NCBI GenBank assembly: GCA_049890195.1
Contig: JBMHBY010000007.1
Location: 1 to 64,000 of the forward strand
Direction: 5' to 3'
DNA from: JAYQKL01 sp049890195
Lineage (GTDB): Bacteria > Pseudomonadota > Alphaproteobacteria > RS24
Length of the DNA: 64,000 bases
Below the pieces are notes generated by a model that was given only the letters and a program-made list of their open reading frames with translations, was not told the DNA's origin and made no database searches. Every line of letters begins with the position of its first letter. Positions within the stretch are counted from its first letter, which is position 1. A program made the position numbers and the translations under genes. Positions 51,470-59,978 of this stretch are shown one piece after another.

Positions 51470-51577
51470 ACAGATTTTTGAAATTTCATCTTGTAATTTG
51501 GTCGGAAATGACTAAATAACAGCTAAATATTGTGATTTAAAATAAATACATTTTTATAATGTATAATAGGAGCTGAA

Positions 51578-52624
51578 ATGTCTGAAACGATTAAAACGGA
51601 TGTGGTGATTATCGGGGCCGGGCCGGTCGGTCTGTTTGCTGTGTTTGAGTTGGGTCTGCTCGATATGAAGGCGCATTTGATTGACATTCTGGACAAGCCG
51701 GGCGGCCAATGCGCCGAACTGTATCCGGAAAAGCCGATTTATGACATTCCCGGCATGCCGGAGGTGTCAGGTCAGGAGTTGACGGATCAGCTGATGGCGC
51801 AGGCCGCCCCGTTTGATCCGACCTTCCATTTCAACCGCATGGTGACGGGGCTGGAGAAGCTGGGTGACAACCAGTGGCGTGTGACGACTGATGAAAACGA
51901 GGTGTTTGAGGCGCCGGTTGTCGTGATTGCCGCCGGTGGCGGCTCGTTCCAGCCGAAGAAACCCCCGGTTCCGGGTATTGAGGAATTTGAGGCGGCCGAC
52001 AGCTCCAATGGTGCGGGTGTGCATTATGCCGTGCGCAAAATGGAGGCCTTCCGCGGCAAGGACATCCTGATTTCCGGCGGCGGCGACTCGGCGCTGGACT
52101 GGGTGTTGAGCCTGCAGCCGATCGCCAGCAGCATGACTCTGGTGCATCGCCGCGACGAGTTCCGGGCGGCCCCGGCCAGTGTCGCCAAAATGCGCCAGCT
52201 GGTCGAGGACGGCAAGATGGACCTGCATATCGGGGCCGTGACCGAACTGACCGGTGCCGACGGCGCGCTTGCCGGTGCGACCATCAAGACCAAAGAGGGC
52301 GAGATGGTGCATGTGGCGGCCAATTCCTTCCTGCCGTTTTTCGGCCTGACGATGAAGCTCGGCCCGATTGCCGATTGGGGTCTGAACCTGAATGAAAACC
52401 TGATTGAGGTGGATACGGAGAAATTCGCCACCGACCAGGACGGCATTTATGCCATTGGCGACATCAACACCTATCCGGGCAAGCTGAAGCTGATCCTGTC
52501 GGGTTTCCACGAGGCGGCCCTGATGGCGCACAATGCCTTCAAGCGGGTGCATCCGGATGAAAAGCTGACCTTCCAGTACACGACCTCCAGCACCAATCTG
52601 CAGAAGAAGCTGGGCGTCAAATAA
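51578..52624 (+). CDS. thioredoxin-reductase-like ferredoxin-NADP(+) reductase
   Basis: 348 residues. FAD motif VVIIGAGPVGLFAVFELG at the N-terminus, GGQCAELYPEKPIYDIPG (no CxxC redox pair, so not a thioredoxin reductase), NADP site DILISGGGDSALDW, and GDINTYPGKLKLILSGFHEA at the FAD C-terminal site. This is the Bacillus YumC/Chlorobium-type FNR. It probably reduces the ferredoxin at 50746. An AT-rich leader with TATAAT near 51557 and AGGAG precedes the ATG. Confidence 0.93.
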   Translation: MSETIKTDVVIIGAGPVGLFAVFELGLLDMKAHLIDILDKPGGQCAELYPEKPIYDIPGMPEVSGQELTDQLMAQAAPFDPTFHFNRMVTGLEKLGDNQWRVTTDENEVFEAPVVVIAAGGGSFQPKKPPVPGIEEFEAADSSNGAGVHYAVRKMEAFRGKDILISGGGDSALDWVLSLQPIASSMTLVHRRDEFRAAPASVAKMRQLVEDGKMDLHIGAVTELTGADGALAGATIKTKEGEMVHVAANSFLPFFGLTMKLGPIADWGLNLNENLIEVDTEKFATDQDGIYAIGDINTYPGKLKLILSGFHEAALMAHNAFKRVHPDEKLTFQYTTSSTNLQKKLGVK

Positions 52625-52638
52625 GCGTCTAACGGGGC

Positions 52639-53034
52639 TTATCGCCGGTCGCGGCCGGTCAGCGCCTTCAGCCGTGTAAAAAGCGTCTCCAAAGCGATTT
52701 GGAGGCGTTTTTGTATGGCATCAAGGGCGGTATCAACGGCATCAAACACCAGATCCCCGGCCTGTTTGCGCCACGGTGCAATGATTGTGTCCGCTTGCGT
52801 GATGAGCCGGCGCAGGGACGGCTCCAGCTTGAGGGCGAAAAACATCATCACCGGCGACAGCAGCTGGTCGATGAGGGCGCCGAGCCGGTCGGCATAAGGC
52901 GACAGGGCTGCGTCGAGCCGGCGCAGGGGCGGGGCAACATAACAGTGGCGCAGATAGCCGAGCAGCGCGCGCGGCGTCGGGCGGTGGGTTTTGGTGAAGG
53001 TGACGGCGGCCGGCCGGCTTTTGGCGTGCTGCAC
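52639..53034 (-). CDS. hypothetical protein, probably 5'-truncated
   Basis: 131 residues from a GTG. The frame stays open upstream to 53133 (about 33 more residues, W- and H-rich: RRDAQWWLGDPHILHARTRS) with no ATG, then meets a stop at the point where the AlkB-like tail begins on the other strand. The visible part is helical (LRRLITQADTIIAPWRKQAG, AIQKRLQIALETLFTRL) without a motif I recognise. It looks like the C-terminal remainder of a longer gene. It may be a pseudogene. Confidence 0.4.
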   Translation of the reverse strand: MQHAKSRPAAVTFTKTHRPTPRALLGYLRHCYVAPPLRRLDAALSPYADRLGALIDQLLSPVMMFFALKLEPSLRRLITQADTIIAPWRKQAGDLVFDAVDTALDAIQKRLQIALETLFTRLKALTGRDRR

Positions 53035-53123
53035 CTGCTCAGCCGTCCATCCGGCGCGGTGCCAGCTGCGGGTGCGGGCGTGCAGGATGTGGGGGTCGCC
53101 GAGCCACCATTGGGCGTCCCGGC

Positions 53124-53342
53124 GCGCCGGTCGTCATGGATTTTTACAAGGGGGACTTCTTCAAAGGGGATGAGCACCACCAGCTTTTGCTGGAACCGCT
53201 GAGCCTGCTGGTGCTGTCGGGCGCGGCGCGTGCAGAGTGGCAACACGGCATCGCCAAGCGCAAAAGCGACATCCTCAAGGGCGAGCGCATAATCCGCCGC
53301 CGGCGTGTGTCGTTGACGTTTCGGAGTCTGCTACCGACTTAA
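53124..53342 (+). pseudogene. C-terminal fragment of an AlkB-like 2OG-Fe(II) dioxygenase
   Basis: From the codons for GAPVVMDFYKGDFF onward, about 73 residues match the C-terminal third of AlkB/ALKBH8-type proteins: LLLEPLSLLVLSGAAR, the third iron ligand histidine in EWQHGIAKRKSD and the 2-oxoglutarate arginines in RRRRVSLTFR. The N-terminal nucleotide-recognition part and the HxD iron motif are missing in every frame upstream; the in-frame sequence before 53124 is not AlkB-like. An ATG at 53136 could start a 68-residue product, but it would lack two iron ligands. It overlaps the end of the convergent VWA gene by 12 bases. Confidence 0.7.
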
Positions 53343-54506
53343 CTCCCGCATCGCCTTGTCCAGCCCGTCCAGGGTGAGGGCGTACATGCGGTCGGAGAAA
53401 ATCTGCTTGATCATCTGGGTGGACTGGGTGTGGTTCCAGTATTTTTCCGGTGTCGGGTTGAGCCAGACGGCGCTTTCATAGATATTCGTCACGCGCTCCA
53501 GCCAGATGGCGCCCGGCTCCTCGTTCATGTGCTCAACCGAGCCGCCGGCAAACGTCACCTCATAGGGGCTCATCGAGGCGTCACCGATGAAAATGACCTT
53601 ATAGTCATGCGGATATTTGTGCAAAACGTCCCAGGTCGGCATTTTGTCGGTGTGGCGGCGGGCATTGTCCTTCCACACGCCCTCATACAGGCAGTTGTGG
53701 AAATAGAAATACTCCATGTTCTTGAACTCGGCGCGCGCGGCACTGAACATCTCCTCGCACAGCTTGATATACGGGTCCATGGAGCCGCCGACATCGAAAA
53801 ACAGCAGCACCTTGATGTTGTTGCGCCGCTCGGCCTGCAGCTTGATGTCTAGATAGCCGGCATGGGCGGTCGATTTGATGGTGTTGTCGAGATCCAGCTG
53901 GTCGGCCACGCCCTCGCGGGCAAAGCGGCGCAGACGCCGGAGCGCGACCTTGATGTTGCGGGTGCCGATCTCGACATCGCCGTCCAGGTTCTTGTATTCG
54001 CGCTTGTCCCAGACCTTGACGGCGCGCCCGTGGCGGCCCTGTTGCTGGCCGATGCGCACGCCCTCGGGGTTGTAGCCGTTGGCGCCGAACGGCGAGGTGC
54101 CGCCGGTGCCGATCCATTTGTTGCCGCCTTCGTGGCGCTCGTTCTGCTCCTCGAGCCGCTTCTGCAGCTCCTCCATGATCTTGTCCCAACCGCCAAGGCT
54201 CTCAATCTGCGCCTTCTCCTCCTCGGTCAGGTATTTCTCGGTCAGCGCCTTCAGCCAGTCCTCCGGGATTTCCGCCGTCTCCACCTCATCCAGCGCGTTC
54301 AGCCCCTTAAAGGCTTTTGAGAACACACGGTCGAACTTGTCGAGATTGCGCTCATCCTTGACCAGCACCGAACGCGACAGATAGTAGAAATCCTCGACCT
54401 TGGAGTGAATGACATCTGCATCCATCGCCTCCAGCAACGTCAGATATTCGCGCAGCGTCACCGGCACGCCCACCTGCTTCAGATCATGGAAGAAATTGAC
54501 GAACAT
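53331..54506 (-). CDS. VWA-domain protein, CoxE-like
   Basis: 391 residues. An N-terminal helical domain (about 1-200, rich in charged residues, LGGWDKIMEELQKRLEEQNE) is followed by a von Willebrand A-like domain with MIDAS variant LLFFDVGGSMDPYIK (D-x-G-G-S). Such proteins work with a MoxR ATPase in metal-cofactor insertion or complex assembly. The MoxR gene is directly upstream, nine bases away, so they form a pair. The target is unknown. Confidence 0.88.
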   Translation of the reverse strand: MFVNFFHDLKQVGVPVTLREYLTLLEAMDADVIHSKVEDFYYLSRSVLVKDERNLDKFDRVFSKAFKGLNALDEVETAEIPEDWLKALTEKYLTEEEKAQIESLGGWDKIMEELQKRLEEQNERHEGGNKWIGTGGTSPFGANGYNPEGVRIGQQQGRHGRAVKVWDKREYKNLDGDVEIGTRNIKVALRRLRRFAREGVADQLDLDNTIKSTAHAGYLDIKLQAERRNNIKVLLFFDVGGSMDPYIKLCEEMFSAARAEFKNMEYFYFHNCLYEGVWKDNARRHTDKMPTWDVLHKYPHDYKVIFIGDASMSPYEVTFAGGSVEHMNEEPGAIWLERVTNIYESAVWLNPTPEKYWNHTQSTQMIKQIFSDRMYALTLDGLDKAMRELSR

Positions 54507-54515
54507 CGCCCGCGC

Positions 54516-55367
54516 CTAGTTGCGCTCGCGCCGGGCCAGAAACGCCAGCTTCTCAAACAGCTGGACATCCTGCTCGTTCTTCAGCAAAGCGCCGTGCAGC
54601 GGCGGGATCAGCTTGTTCGGGTCGCGTTCGCGCAATGTGTCCTCGTCCATGTCCTCATTCATCAACAGCTTCAGCCAGTCGAGCAGTTCGGAGGTGGACG
54701 GCTTTTTCTTCAGCCCCGGCACCTCGCGGGTTTCATAGAACACGCTCAACGCCTCCTTGACCAGACGTGCCTTGATGTCGGGGAAGTGCACCTTGACAAT
54801 CTCGGTCATCGTGTCGGTGTCCGGGAAGGCGATGTAGTGGAAGAAGCAGCGGCGCAGAAAGGCGTCGGGCAGCTCCTTTTCATTGTTCGAGGTGATGATG
54901 ACCAGCGGGCGCTGGGCGGCCTTGATGGTCTCGCCGGTCTCATAGACGTAAAACTCCATGCGGTCGAGCTCCTGCAAAAGGTCGTTCGGGAACTCAATGT
55001 CGGCCTTGTCAATCTCGTCAATCAGCAAAAGCGCGCGGCCCTCATGCTCAAAGGCCTCCCACAGCTTGCCCTTGTTGATGTAGTTTTTGACATCCTTGAC
55101 GCGTTCATCCCCAAGCTGGCTGTCGCGCAGGCGGGTGATGGCGTCATATTCGTAAAGCCCCTGCTGGGCCTTGGTGGTCGATTTGATGTGCCAGGTGATC
55201 AGCGGCATGTCGAGCGCTTTGGACACCTCCTCGGCCAGCACGGTTTTGCCGGTGCCCGGCTCCCCCTTGATCAGCAGCGGACGCTCCAGCGTCAAAGCGG
55301 CGTTGACGGCCACCCGCAGGTCTTCGGTCGCAATATAGTTTTCGGTTCCGGTAAATTTTTTCGTCAT
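54516..55367 (-). CDS. MoxR-family AAA+ ATPase
   Basis: About 283 residues. Walker A IKGEPGTGKTVLAEEV, Walker B LLLIDEIDKADIEF, sensor ITSNNEKELPDAFLRRC (arginine finger region), and the helical lid. The MoxR group acts as a chaperone-like ATPase with a VWA partner, here the next gene. The start was placed at the ATG at 55367 (MTKKFTGTENYI) with GGGGAAG before it; the frame runs to 55430 but that part looks non-conserved. Confidence 0.9.
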   Translation of the reverse strand: MTKKFTGTENYIATEDLRVAVNAALTLERPLLIKGEPGTGKTVLAEEVSKALDMPLITWHIKSTTKAQQGLYEYDAITRLRDSQLGDERVKDVKNYINKGKLWEAFEHEGRALLLIDEIDKADIEFPNDLLQELDRMEFYVYETGETIKAAQRPLVIITSNNEKELPDAFLRRCFFHYIAFPDTDTMTEIVKVHFPDIKARLVKEALSVFYETREVPGLKKKPSTSELLDWLKLLMNEDMDEDTLRERDPNKLIPPLHGALLKNEQDVQLFEKLAFLARRERN

Positions 55368-55497
55368 GTCTTCCCCATTCATCGTCCAGCAGCGGCCCGA
55401 ATCGGGCCTGGACGCTTTTTCCTCAGTCATGCCCGGGGCAAACCCGGCCTTTTCTTCAGAATTTCCACACAGTCTTAAAACATAAGTTGGGAATAAA

Positions 55498-55563
55498 CCA
55501 GAAGATTATCAAACGCATCGTGCAAAAATCAGCCGGCGGGACGTCATGGTCACGCGGCTGCCG
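55498..55563 (+). repeat. degenerate copy of the dksA 5' end and its leader (left copy)
   Basis: By my hand alignment 49 of 65 positions match 58165-58229, with one gap. The match covers the dksA leader and the first six codons; here ATG is at 55546 and reads M-V-T-R-L-P against M-A-T-R-L-P. Three of the last four codons differ only by synonymous changes. The likeness stops at codon 6 and the frame then runs into unrelated sequence with a GC-rich hairpin (about 55569-55597). It is in the same orientation as dksA. Together the two copies bracket the RTX gene. Confidence 0.7.
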
Positions 55564-55655
55564 ACCCGAAACCGCCCCGCCTTAAAGGGGGCGGGGATGT
55601 CAGCCTGCACGGCCCGCGGCGGTTGCAGGCCCGGGCCGGCTGCGAACAGGCGGGC

Positions 55656-57911
55656 TCACACAATGTCAAAATCAGCAAAGGTCAGGGTGGCTGTGTGATC
55701 GAACAGGACCATCAGCATGCTGTCTGTTCCCTGCGTGAAGACGCCGTCATTGTTGTTGTCGAAAAATATCCGCGTGTTGATGGTGTCGGGGTCATCGGGC
55801 GGGTATCCGGCGTTGACGGTTTCATAGCCGTATCTTGCGTTGGACTGATCCCATTCATAACCCAGGCTTTTTATGTCTGTCAGGTTGGTGATGGTGGACG
55901 GATCGTCAACATCAATCTGTATCTTGTCGGTGCCGCCCGAATTTTCTCTGACAAAATCAATGCCTGTGCCCGGCTCTGAACTCAGGACATAAATGTCGTC
56001 ACCATCGGCCCCAATCAGCAGGTCATTGCCGCGCCCCCCGATGAGGGTGTCATTGCCCGTGCCGCCATTGACGGTGTCGTTGCCGTCTCCGCCATAAAGC
56101 GTGTCATTGCCGGCATTCCCAAGGAGTGTGTCGTAACCGCCTTCACCATGAAATGTGTCAGCACCGGAGTTGCCATGGAATGTGTCATCACCGCCCGCAC
56201 CATGAAACAGACTGCCGGCAACAGCGGCATTGAAGGTATCGTTGTTCTGGGTTCCGATGATGTCCTCGATCGAACTGAAGCGGTGGACCGTGGAAGCTGA
56301 ATTGTAGCTTGAAGCCAGCCAGCCGTCCTGCATGTGAACCGTGATCTTGCCTTCCGGATAGCCGGCATAGGAAATGACGTCGGTGCCGGCACCTCCGGTA
56401 AAGGTTTGTTCGCCGCTCTGACGGGCCGGGAGAAACAAATCATCCCCGGCCGAGCCGGTGCCGCTGCCGGTGATTTGAAGGCCGATGCTGTTGATGGTTG
56501 TTGTATATATGGTTTCGCTCAAATCGCCGGGGTCGCTGTTGTCGCCGGCATAGACCCTGAACGTTGCCACCGCCGAAATGTTATGGGGCACGTTCGGGGG
56601 AAACTGGAAAGCCAGGTTGTTGGCCGATATGAAAGCCCCCGGCTGAGGATAGGGAGGGGGAAGGGTCGCCCCGCCGATTGTTATCCCCGGTCCGACAAGC
56701 TGGATGCCGCCGAACCCTTCGCCATCCGGGTCGCTGAAAAGTTCCGTCCCACTGGCGAACAGGCTCCCGAAGGTCACCGTTTCCCCGACCCGGGCCGTGA
56801 CCGTAAGGTCATCGGTGGCTGAAGACGTGTGGACGACACCCGGCGCCGTCACCCCGAAGTCCGCGAAGGTCAGCGCGCCTGTGTAATCGAGCAGCACGGT
56901 GACGACCTCGTCTCCGGTCGAGAAAGACCCGCTGTCATCATTGTCGAGAAAGATGCGCGTATCCAGGATGCTTGAATCATTGGCCGGGGTGCCCGGTGCG
57001 GCCGAGGAATCGCTGTGAACCTGGTCCCACTCATAACCCAGTGCCTTGAGTTGGGTGAGGTTCAGAACGGCTTTCGGATCGGTGGTTTCAATCCGCAGCC
57101 TGTCCGTGCCGCCGGTGAAATCCTTGATGAAATCCAGGCCCGCATTGGAGATGAGAAAGACATCTCCGCCGGCCCCGCCTTCAAGCAGGTTTGTGCCCGC
57201 GCCGCCGACCAGAATGTCGTCGCCGCCGTTTCCGATGATGACATCATCGCCGGCATTGCCATAAAAGACCTCGGCGCTGTCCTGGCCGGTGAACACGTCA
57301 TCGCCGTCCGAACCGGTGCCGCCGCCGGTGAAATTGACACCGGCCGGTGAGACGGTCACCTGATAGCTGGTCGCGCTGATGTCAGACGCTTCGCTGCCGT
57401 CGCCCGTATAGACACGGAATTCAAACCCGGCCGCATCGCCGTAGCTTGCTCCGGGGGTGAAGTGATAGGTGAGGTTTGCGAGTTCGCCCTCGGCTATCTG
57501 GTCACCCGCCGCGACATTGCTGCCACTGAGTTGAAGCGTGCCTTGAACGGCCACAATCTGAATGCCGGAAAACGTGTCTCCGTCAGGGTCGCTGAAGCCT
57601 GTATTGAAGTCATTGGCCGTGAAGGACACGGTTTGCGGAATATTGATGTCGCTGACGGAAAAATCGCTGGCAGTGCTGTTGCCTGACGGCGGCGGAGGTG
57701 GCGTGGGGTCCGTTGCCGCCGGTGATGTTGTTGCCGATAATGTTGCTCTGGCCGGTATGTCCAATCCATCACTGCAACCGGCAATCGCCACAGCCAACAG
57801 CGGTGTCATGCCGGCGGACGGCCGGCGCGCGGCAGCTTTCAATTTGTGTGTCAGGTTAAGTGTCAGGGTTTCTTGATAAGATAAATGTAATGGCGTGTGC
57901 ATGGTGTCCAA
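55656..57911 (-). CDS. RTX-repeat protein with internal duplication and lipobox-like N-terminus
   Basis: 751 residues. Two similar halves. Each has a beta-sandwich/cadherin-like stretch, nonapeptide RTX calcium repeats (N half GNAGDDVIIGNGGDDILVG; C half GNAGNDTLYGGDGNDTVNG then GTGNDTLIGGRGNDLLIG) and an end module LGYEWDQ...DTRIFLDNDDSG...LTFADF. The N-terminus has a charged leader, then LLAVAIAGCSDG, which reads like a lipoprotein lipobox (C46), and a PPPPPSG linker. RTX proteins are normally exported by a type I system from a C-terminal signal; none is seen here. It lies between two copies of the dksA start. Function unknown; likely surface or secreted. Confidence 0.82.
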   Translation of the reverse strand: MDTMHTPLHLSYQETLTLNLTHKLKAAARRPSAGMTPLLAVAIAGCSDGLDIPARATLSATTSPAATDPTPPPPPSGNSTASDFSVSDINIPQTVSFTANDFNTGFSDPDGDTFSGIQIVAVQGTLQLSGSNVAAGDQIAEGELANLTYHFTPGASYGDAAGFEFRVYTGDGSEASDISATSYQVTVSPAGVNFTGGGTGSDGDDVFTGQDSAEVFYGNAGDDVIIGNGGDDILVGGAGTNLLEGGAGGDVFLISNAGLDFIKDFTGGTDRLRIETTDPKAVLNLTQLKALGYEWDQVHSDSSAAPGTPANDSSILDTRIFLDNDDSGSFSTGDEVVTVLLDYTGALTFADFGVTAPGVVHTSSATDDLTVTARVGETVTFGSLFASGTELFSDPDGEGFGGIQLVGPGITIGGATLPPPYPQPGAFISANNLAFQFPPNVPHNISAVATFRVYAGDNSDPGDLSETIYTTTINSIGLQITGSGTGSAGDDLFLPARQSGEQTFTGGAGTDVISYAGYPEGKITVHMQDGWLASSYNSASTVHRFSSIEDIIGTQNNDTFNAAVAGSLFHGAGGDDTFHGNSGADTFHGEGGYDTLLGNAGNDTLYGGDGNDTVNGGTGNDTLIGGRGNDLLIGADGDDIYVLSSEPGTGIDFVRENSGGTDKIQIDVDDPSTITNLTDIKSLGYEWDQSNARYGYETVNAGYPPDDPDTINTRIFFDNNNDGVFTQGTDSMLMVLFDHTATLTFADFDIV

Positions 57912-58164
57912 GTCGCTTTCTTATTGTTATTGAGGAACGCATCAAACATCACAATGCTACTGCACTAGATATAATTTAAGCAATACCTTAATTTTCAGTT
58001 TGTTTTGTCATTTAAGATGTGCAGGTCACGGTCAATGGGGATGGATCTGACTCGGCCATGAAGCAGCGGGCATGAACAGCCCCGAGATGCGCTCTTGCAG
58101 GCGTTTGGAACGCGCCTTTTCACAAGAAATCCAGTCCCATCAAAAAACATGACTTGAAAATGCT
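57912..58164. other. intergenic region upstream of the RTX gene and dksA
   Basis: About 250 bases between divergent genes. The part next to the RTX gene is AT-rich (57912-58015). The middle (58020-58130) is GC-richer and holds no ORF, tRNA or strong hairpin that I recognise. The last part (from about 58125) shows weaker likeness to the sequence upstream of the left dksA copy, so the duplicated block may extend to about 100 bases. Confidence 0.4.
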
Positions 58165-58229
58165 TCAGAAAATTATATAACGCATCTTACAAAATTAGAT
58201 GGCGGGACTTCATGGCAACGAGACTACCA
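58165..58229 (+). repeat. dksA leader and first codons (right copy of the duplication)
   Basis: Partner of 55498-55563, same orientation. It includes a promoter-like TTGAAA and TATAAC (16-base spacer, starting about 58155), GGCGGGACTTC just before the ATG and codons 1-6 of dksA. Here codons 4-6 are AGA-CTA-CCA, AT-richer than CGG-CTG-CCG in the left copy. Confidence 0.7.
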
Positions 58230-58628
58230 AAAAACTACATGCCCTCAGACGATGAACCTTTCATGAACGCCAAACAGAGGGAATATTTCCGCCGCAAACT
58301 TGTGGCCTGGAAAGAGGACATCATCCGCGAAACCCGCGAAACCGTCTCGACGCTGCAGGAAGAAAGCGTCAATCATCCAGACATCACCGACCGGGCATCG
58401 TCTGAGTCGGAAAAGGCGCTGGAACTGCGCACCCGCGACCGCCAGCGCAAGCTGATCAGCAAAATCGACGCTGCGCTGTCGCGTGTCGAGGACCAGACCT
58501 ACGGTTATTGCGAGGAGACCGGCGAGCCAATCAGCTTGAAGCGGCTGGACGCCCGCCCGATCGCCACACTGAGCCTGGAGGCGCAGGAGCGCCACGAAAA
58601 GCGTGAACGCGTGTTCCGCGACGACTGA
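58212..58628 (+). CDS. dksA: DksA/TraR-family RNA polymerase-binding protein
   Basis: 138 residues. It binds the RNA polymerase secondary channel and works with ppGpp. Coiled-coil arms at about 24-60 and 68-95 around the tip sequence HPDITDRASSESEKAL, and a C-terminal globular part (YGYCEETGEPISLKRLDARP) with one cysteine, the normal alphaproteobacterial form lacking the four-cysteine zinc finger. The first codons are AT-richer than the rest, and a second, diverged copy of this 5' end lies 2.7 kb upstream, beyond the RTX gene. Confidence 0.93.
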   Translation: MATRLPKNYMPSDDEPFMNAKQREYFRRKLVAWKEDIIRETRETVSTLQEESVNHPDITDRASSESEKALELRTRDRQRKLISKIDAALSRVEDQTYGYCEETGEPISLKRLDARPIATLSLEAQERHEKRERVFRDD

Positions 58629-58765
58629 GTCTTTCATTTTTACGCAGTGATTCCTTTTGCCGTCCTGTGCGGGGGGCGCCGGCCGCTTCCCGTTTCAGTC
58701 CATAATGGGAACATGAGTCCGATAACTTAACAATAACAATATCTTAAAAAATTCCTTGCAAATGA

Positions 58766-58780
58766 GAACAAAACATGTAC
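58766..58780. promoter_or_regulatory. degenerate LexA operator (SOS box) of recA
   Basis: GAAC-AAAACAT-GTAC; 13 of 15 positions match the perfect umuD box. It lies between a TTGCAA -35 (58756-58761) and TACAAA -10 (58778-58783), where a bound LexA would block the promoter, about 50 bases before the recA ATG. Confidence 0.7.
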
Positions 58781-58830
58781 AAATGATTCATTGATGCTTA
58801 CAGCAGCCTGTGAAATAAGGGAGATAAGCA

Positions 58831-59928
58831 ATGGCAGATAATTTGGTGAACCTCATGACAGACAACACAGACAAGAAAAAAGCCCTCGAAGCGGCACTCA
58901 GTCAGATTGAAAGGAATTACGGCAAAGGCTCGGTGATGAAACTCGGTGACGAGGATCAGATTGTCGAGATTGAAGCCGTGTCCACCGGGTCGCTGGGGCT
59001 GGATGTGGCGCTGGGCATAGGCGGCCTGCCGAAAGGCCGGATTATTGAGATTTACGGACCTGAAAGCTCAGGTAAAACCACGATGGCGCTACATACCGTT
59101 GCGGAAGCGCAGAAAATCGGCGGCATTTGCGGCTTTATTGACGCCGAACACGCGCTTGACCCGGTCTATGCCGGCAAGCTGGGTGTTGATGTCAGTGAAT
59201 TGCTGATTTCGCAGCCGGACAACGGCGAGCAGGCGCTGGAAATCGCCGATACGCTGGTGCGTTCCGGTGCGGTCGACGTGCTGGTCATCGACTCGGTCGC
59301 GGCGTTGACCCCGCGGGCCGAACTTGAGGGCGATATGGGCGACAGCCTGCCCGGTCTGCAGGCACGGTTGATGAGCCAGGCGTTGCGCAAGCTGACCGCC
59401 AGCATCTCCAAGTCCAACACCATGGTGATTTTCATCAACCAGATCCGGATGAAAATCGGGGTCATGTTCGGTTCGCCGGAAACCACGACCGGCGGCAACG
59501 CCCTGAAGTTCTACTCCTCCGTCCGGCTCGACATCCGCCGGATCGGGGCCATCAAGGACCGTGACGAGGTTATCGGCAACCAGACCCGCGTCAAAGTGGT
59601 CAAAAACAAGGTGGCGCCGCCGTTCCGCGTGGTCGAGTTCGATATTCTCTATGGTGAGGGCATTTCCAAAATGGGTGAACTGATTGACCTCGGCGTCAAG
59701 GCCGGGATCATCGACAAAGCCGGCAGCTGGTTCAGCTACGGCGACCAGCGCATCGGGCAGGGCAAGGAGAATGTCCGCAACTTCCTGAAGGAAAACCCCG
59801 ACATGGCCGCAGAAATTGAGAACAAGGTGCGCGCCGATGCCGGCCTGATTGATGTTGAGCCGCTGCAGGAGGGGGACGATTATGACGCCGACGGTGAAGG
59901 TGACGGCGAGATTGCCGATGCCGGCTGA
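58831..59928 (+). CDS. recA: recombinase RecA
   Basis: 365 residues. Recombination and SOS-inducing filament protein. N-terminal polymerisation helix KKKALEAALSQIERNYGKGS, Walker A GPESSGKTTMALH, loop L1 SLPGLQARLMSQALRKL, loop L2 region NQIRMKIGVMFGSPETTTGG, and an acidic C-terminal tail (GDDYDADGEGDGE). GGGAG precedes the ATG at 58831; a second ATG at 58855 is possible. Confidence 0.98.
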   Translation: MADNLVNLMTDNTDKKKALEAALSQIERNYGKGSVMKLGDEDQIVEIEAVSTGSLGLDVALGIGGLPKGRIIEIYGPESSGKTTMALHTVAEAQKIGGICGFIDAEHALDPVYAGKLGVDVSELLISQPDNGEQALEIADTLVRSGAVDVLVIDSVAALTPRAELEGDMGDSLPGLQARLMSQALRKLTASISKSNTMVIFINQIRMKIGVMFGSPETTTGGNALKFYSSVRLDIRRIGAIKDRDEVIGNQTRVKVVKNKVAPPFRVVEFDILYGEGISKMGELIDLGVKAGIIDKAGSWFSYGDQRIGQGKENVRNFLKENPDMAAEIENKVRADAGLIDVEPLQEGDDYDADGEGDGEIADAG

Positions 59929-59978
59929 CGCCGCCCGACAGACGCGCTGAACAGGCTGGGCCGGTTCGGCTGCAGGCG

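Noticed and set aside
52699..53202. Plus-strand open frame of 167 codons as the missing N-terminal part of the AlkB-like gene
   Set aside because: It is in another frame, shows no HxD iron motif or AlkB-like sequence, and is antisense to a more protein-like minus-strand frame.
54405..55478. Plus-strand open frame of 357 codons opposite the MoxR gene
   Set aside because: Antisense to a Walker A/B-bearing ATPase; no motif and no ribosome site.
56000..56450. Short regularly spaced repeats that could be taken for a CRISPR array
   Set aside because: They are the coding repeats of RTX nonapeptides in frame; unit length is 27 bases with variable third positions and no spacers.
58725..58760. TTAA pairs upstream of recA as a CtrA binding site
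   Set aside because: The two TTAA are separated by 13 bases, not the 7 expected.
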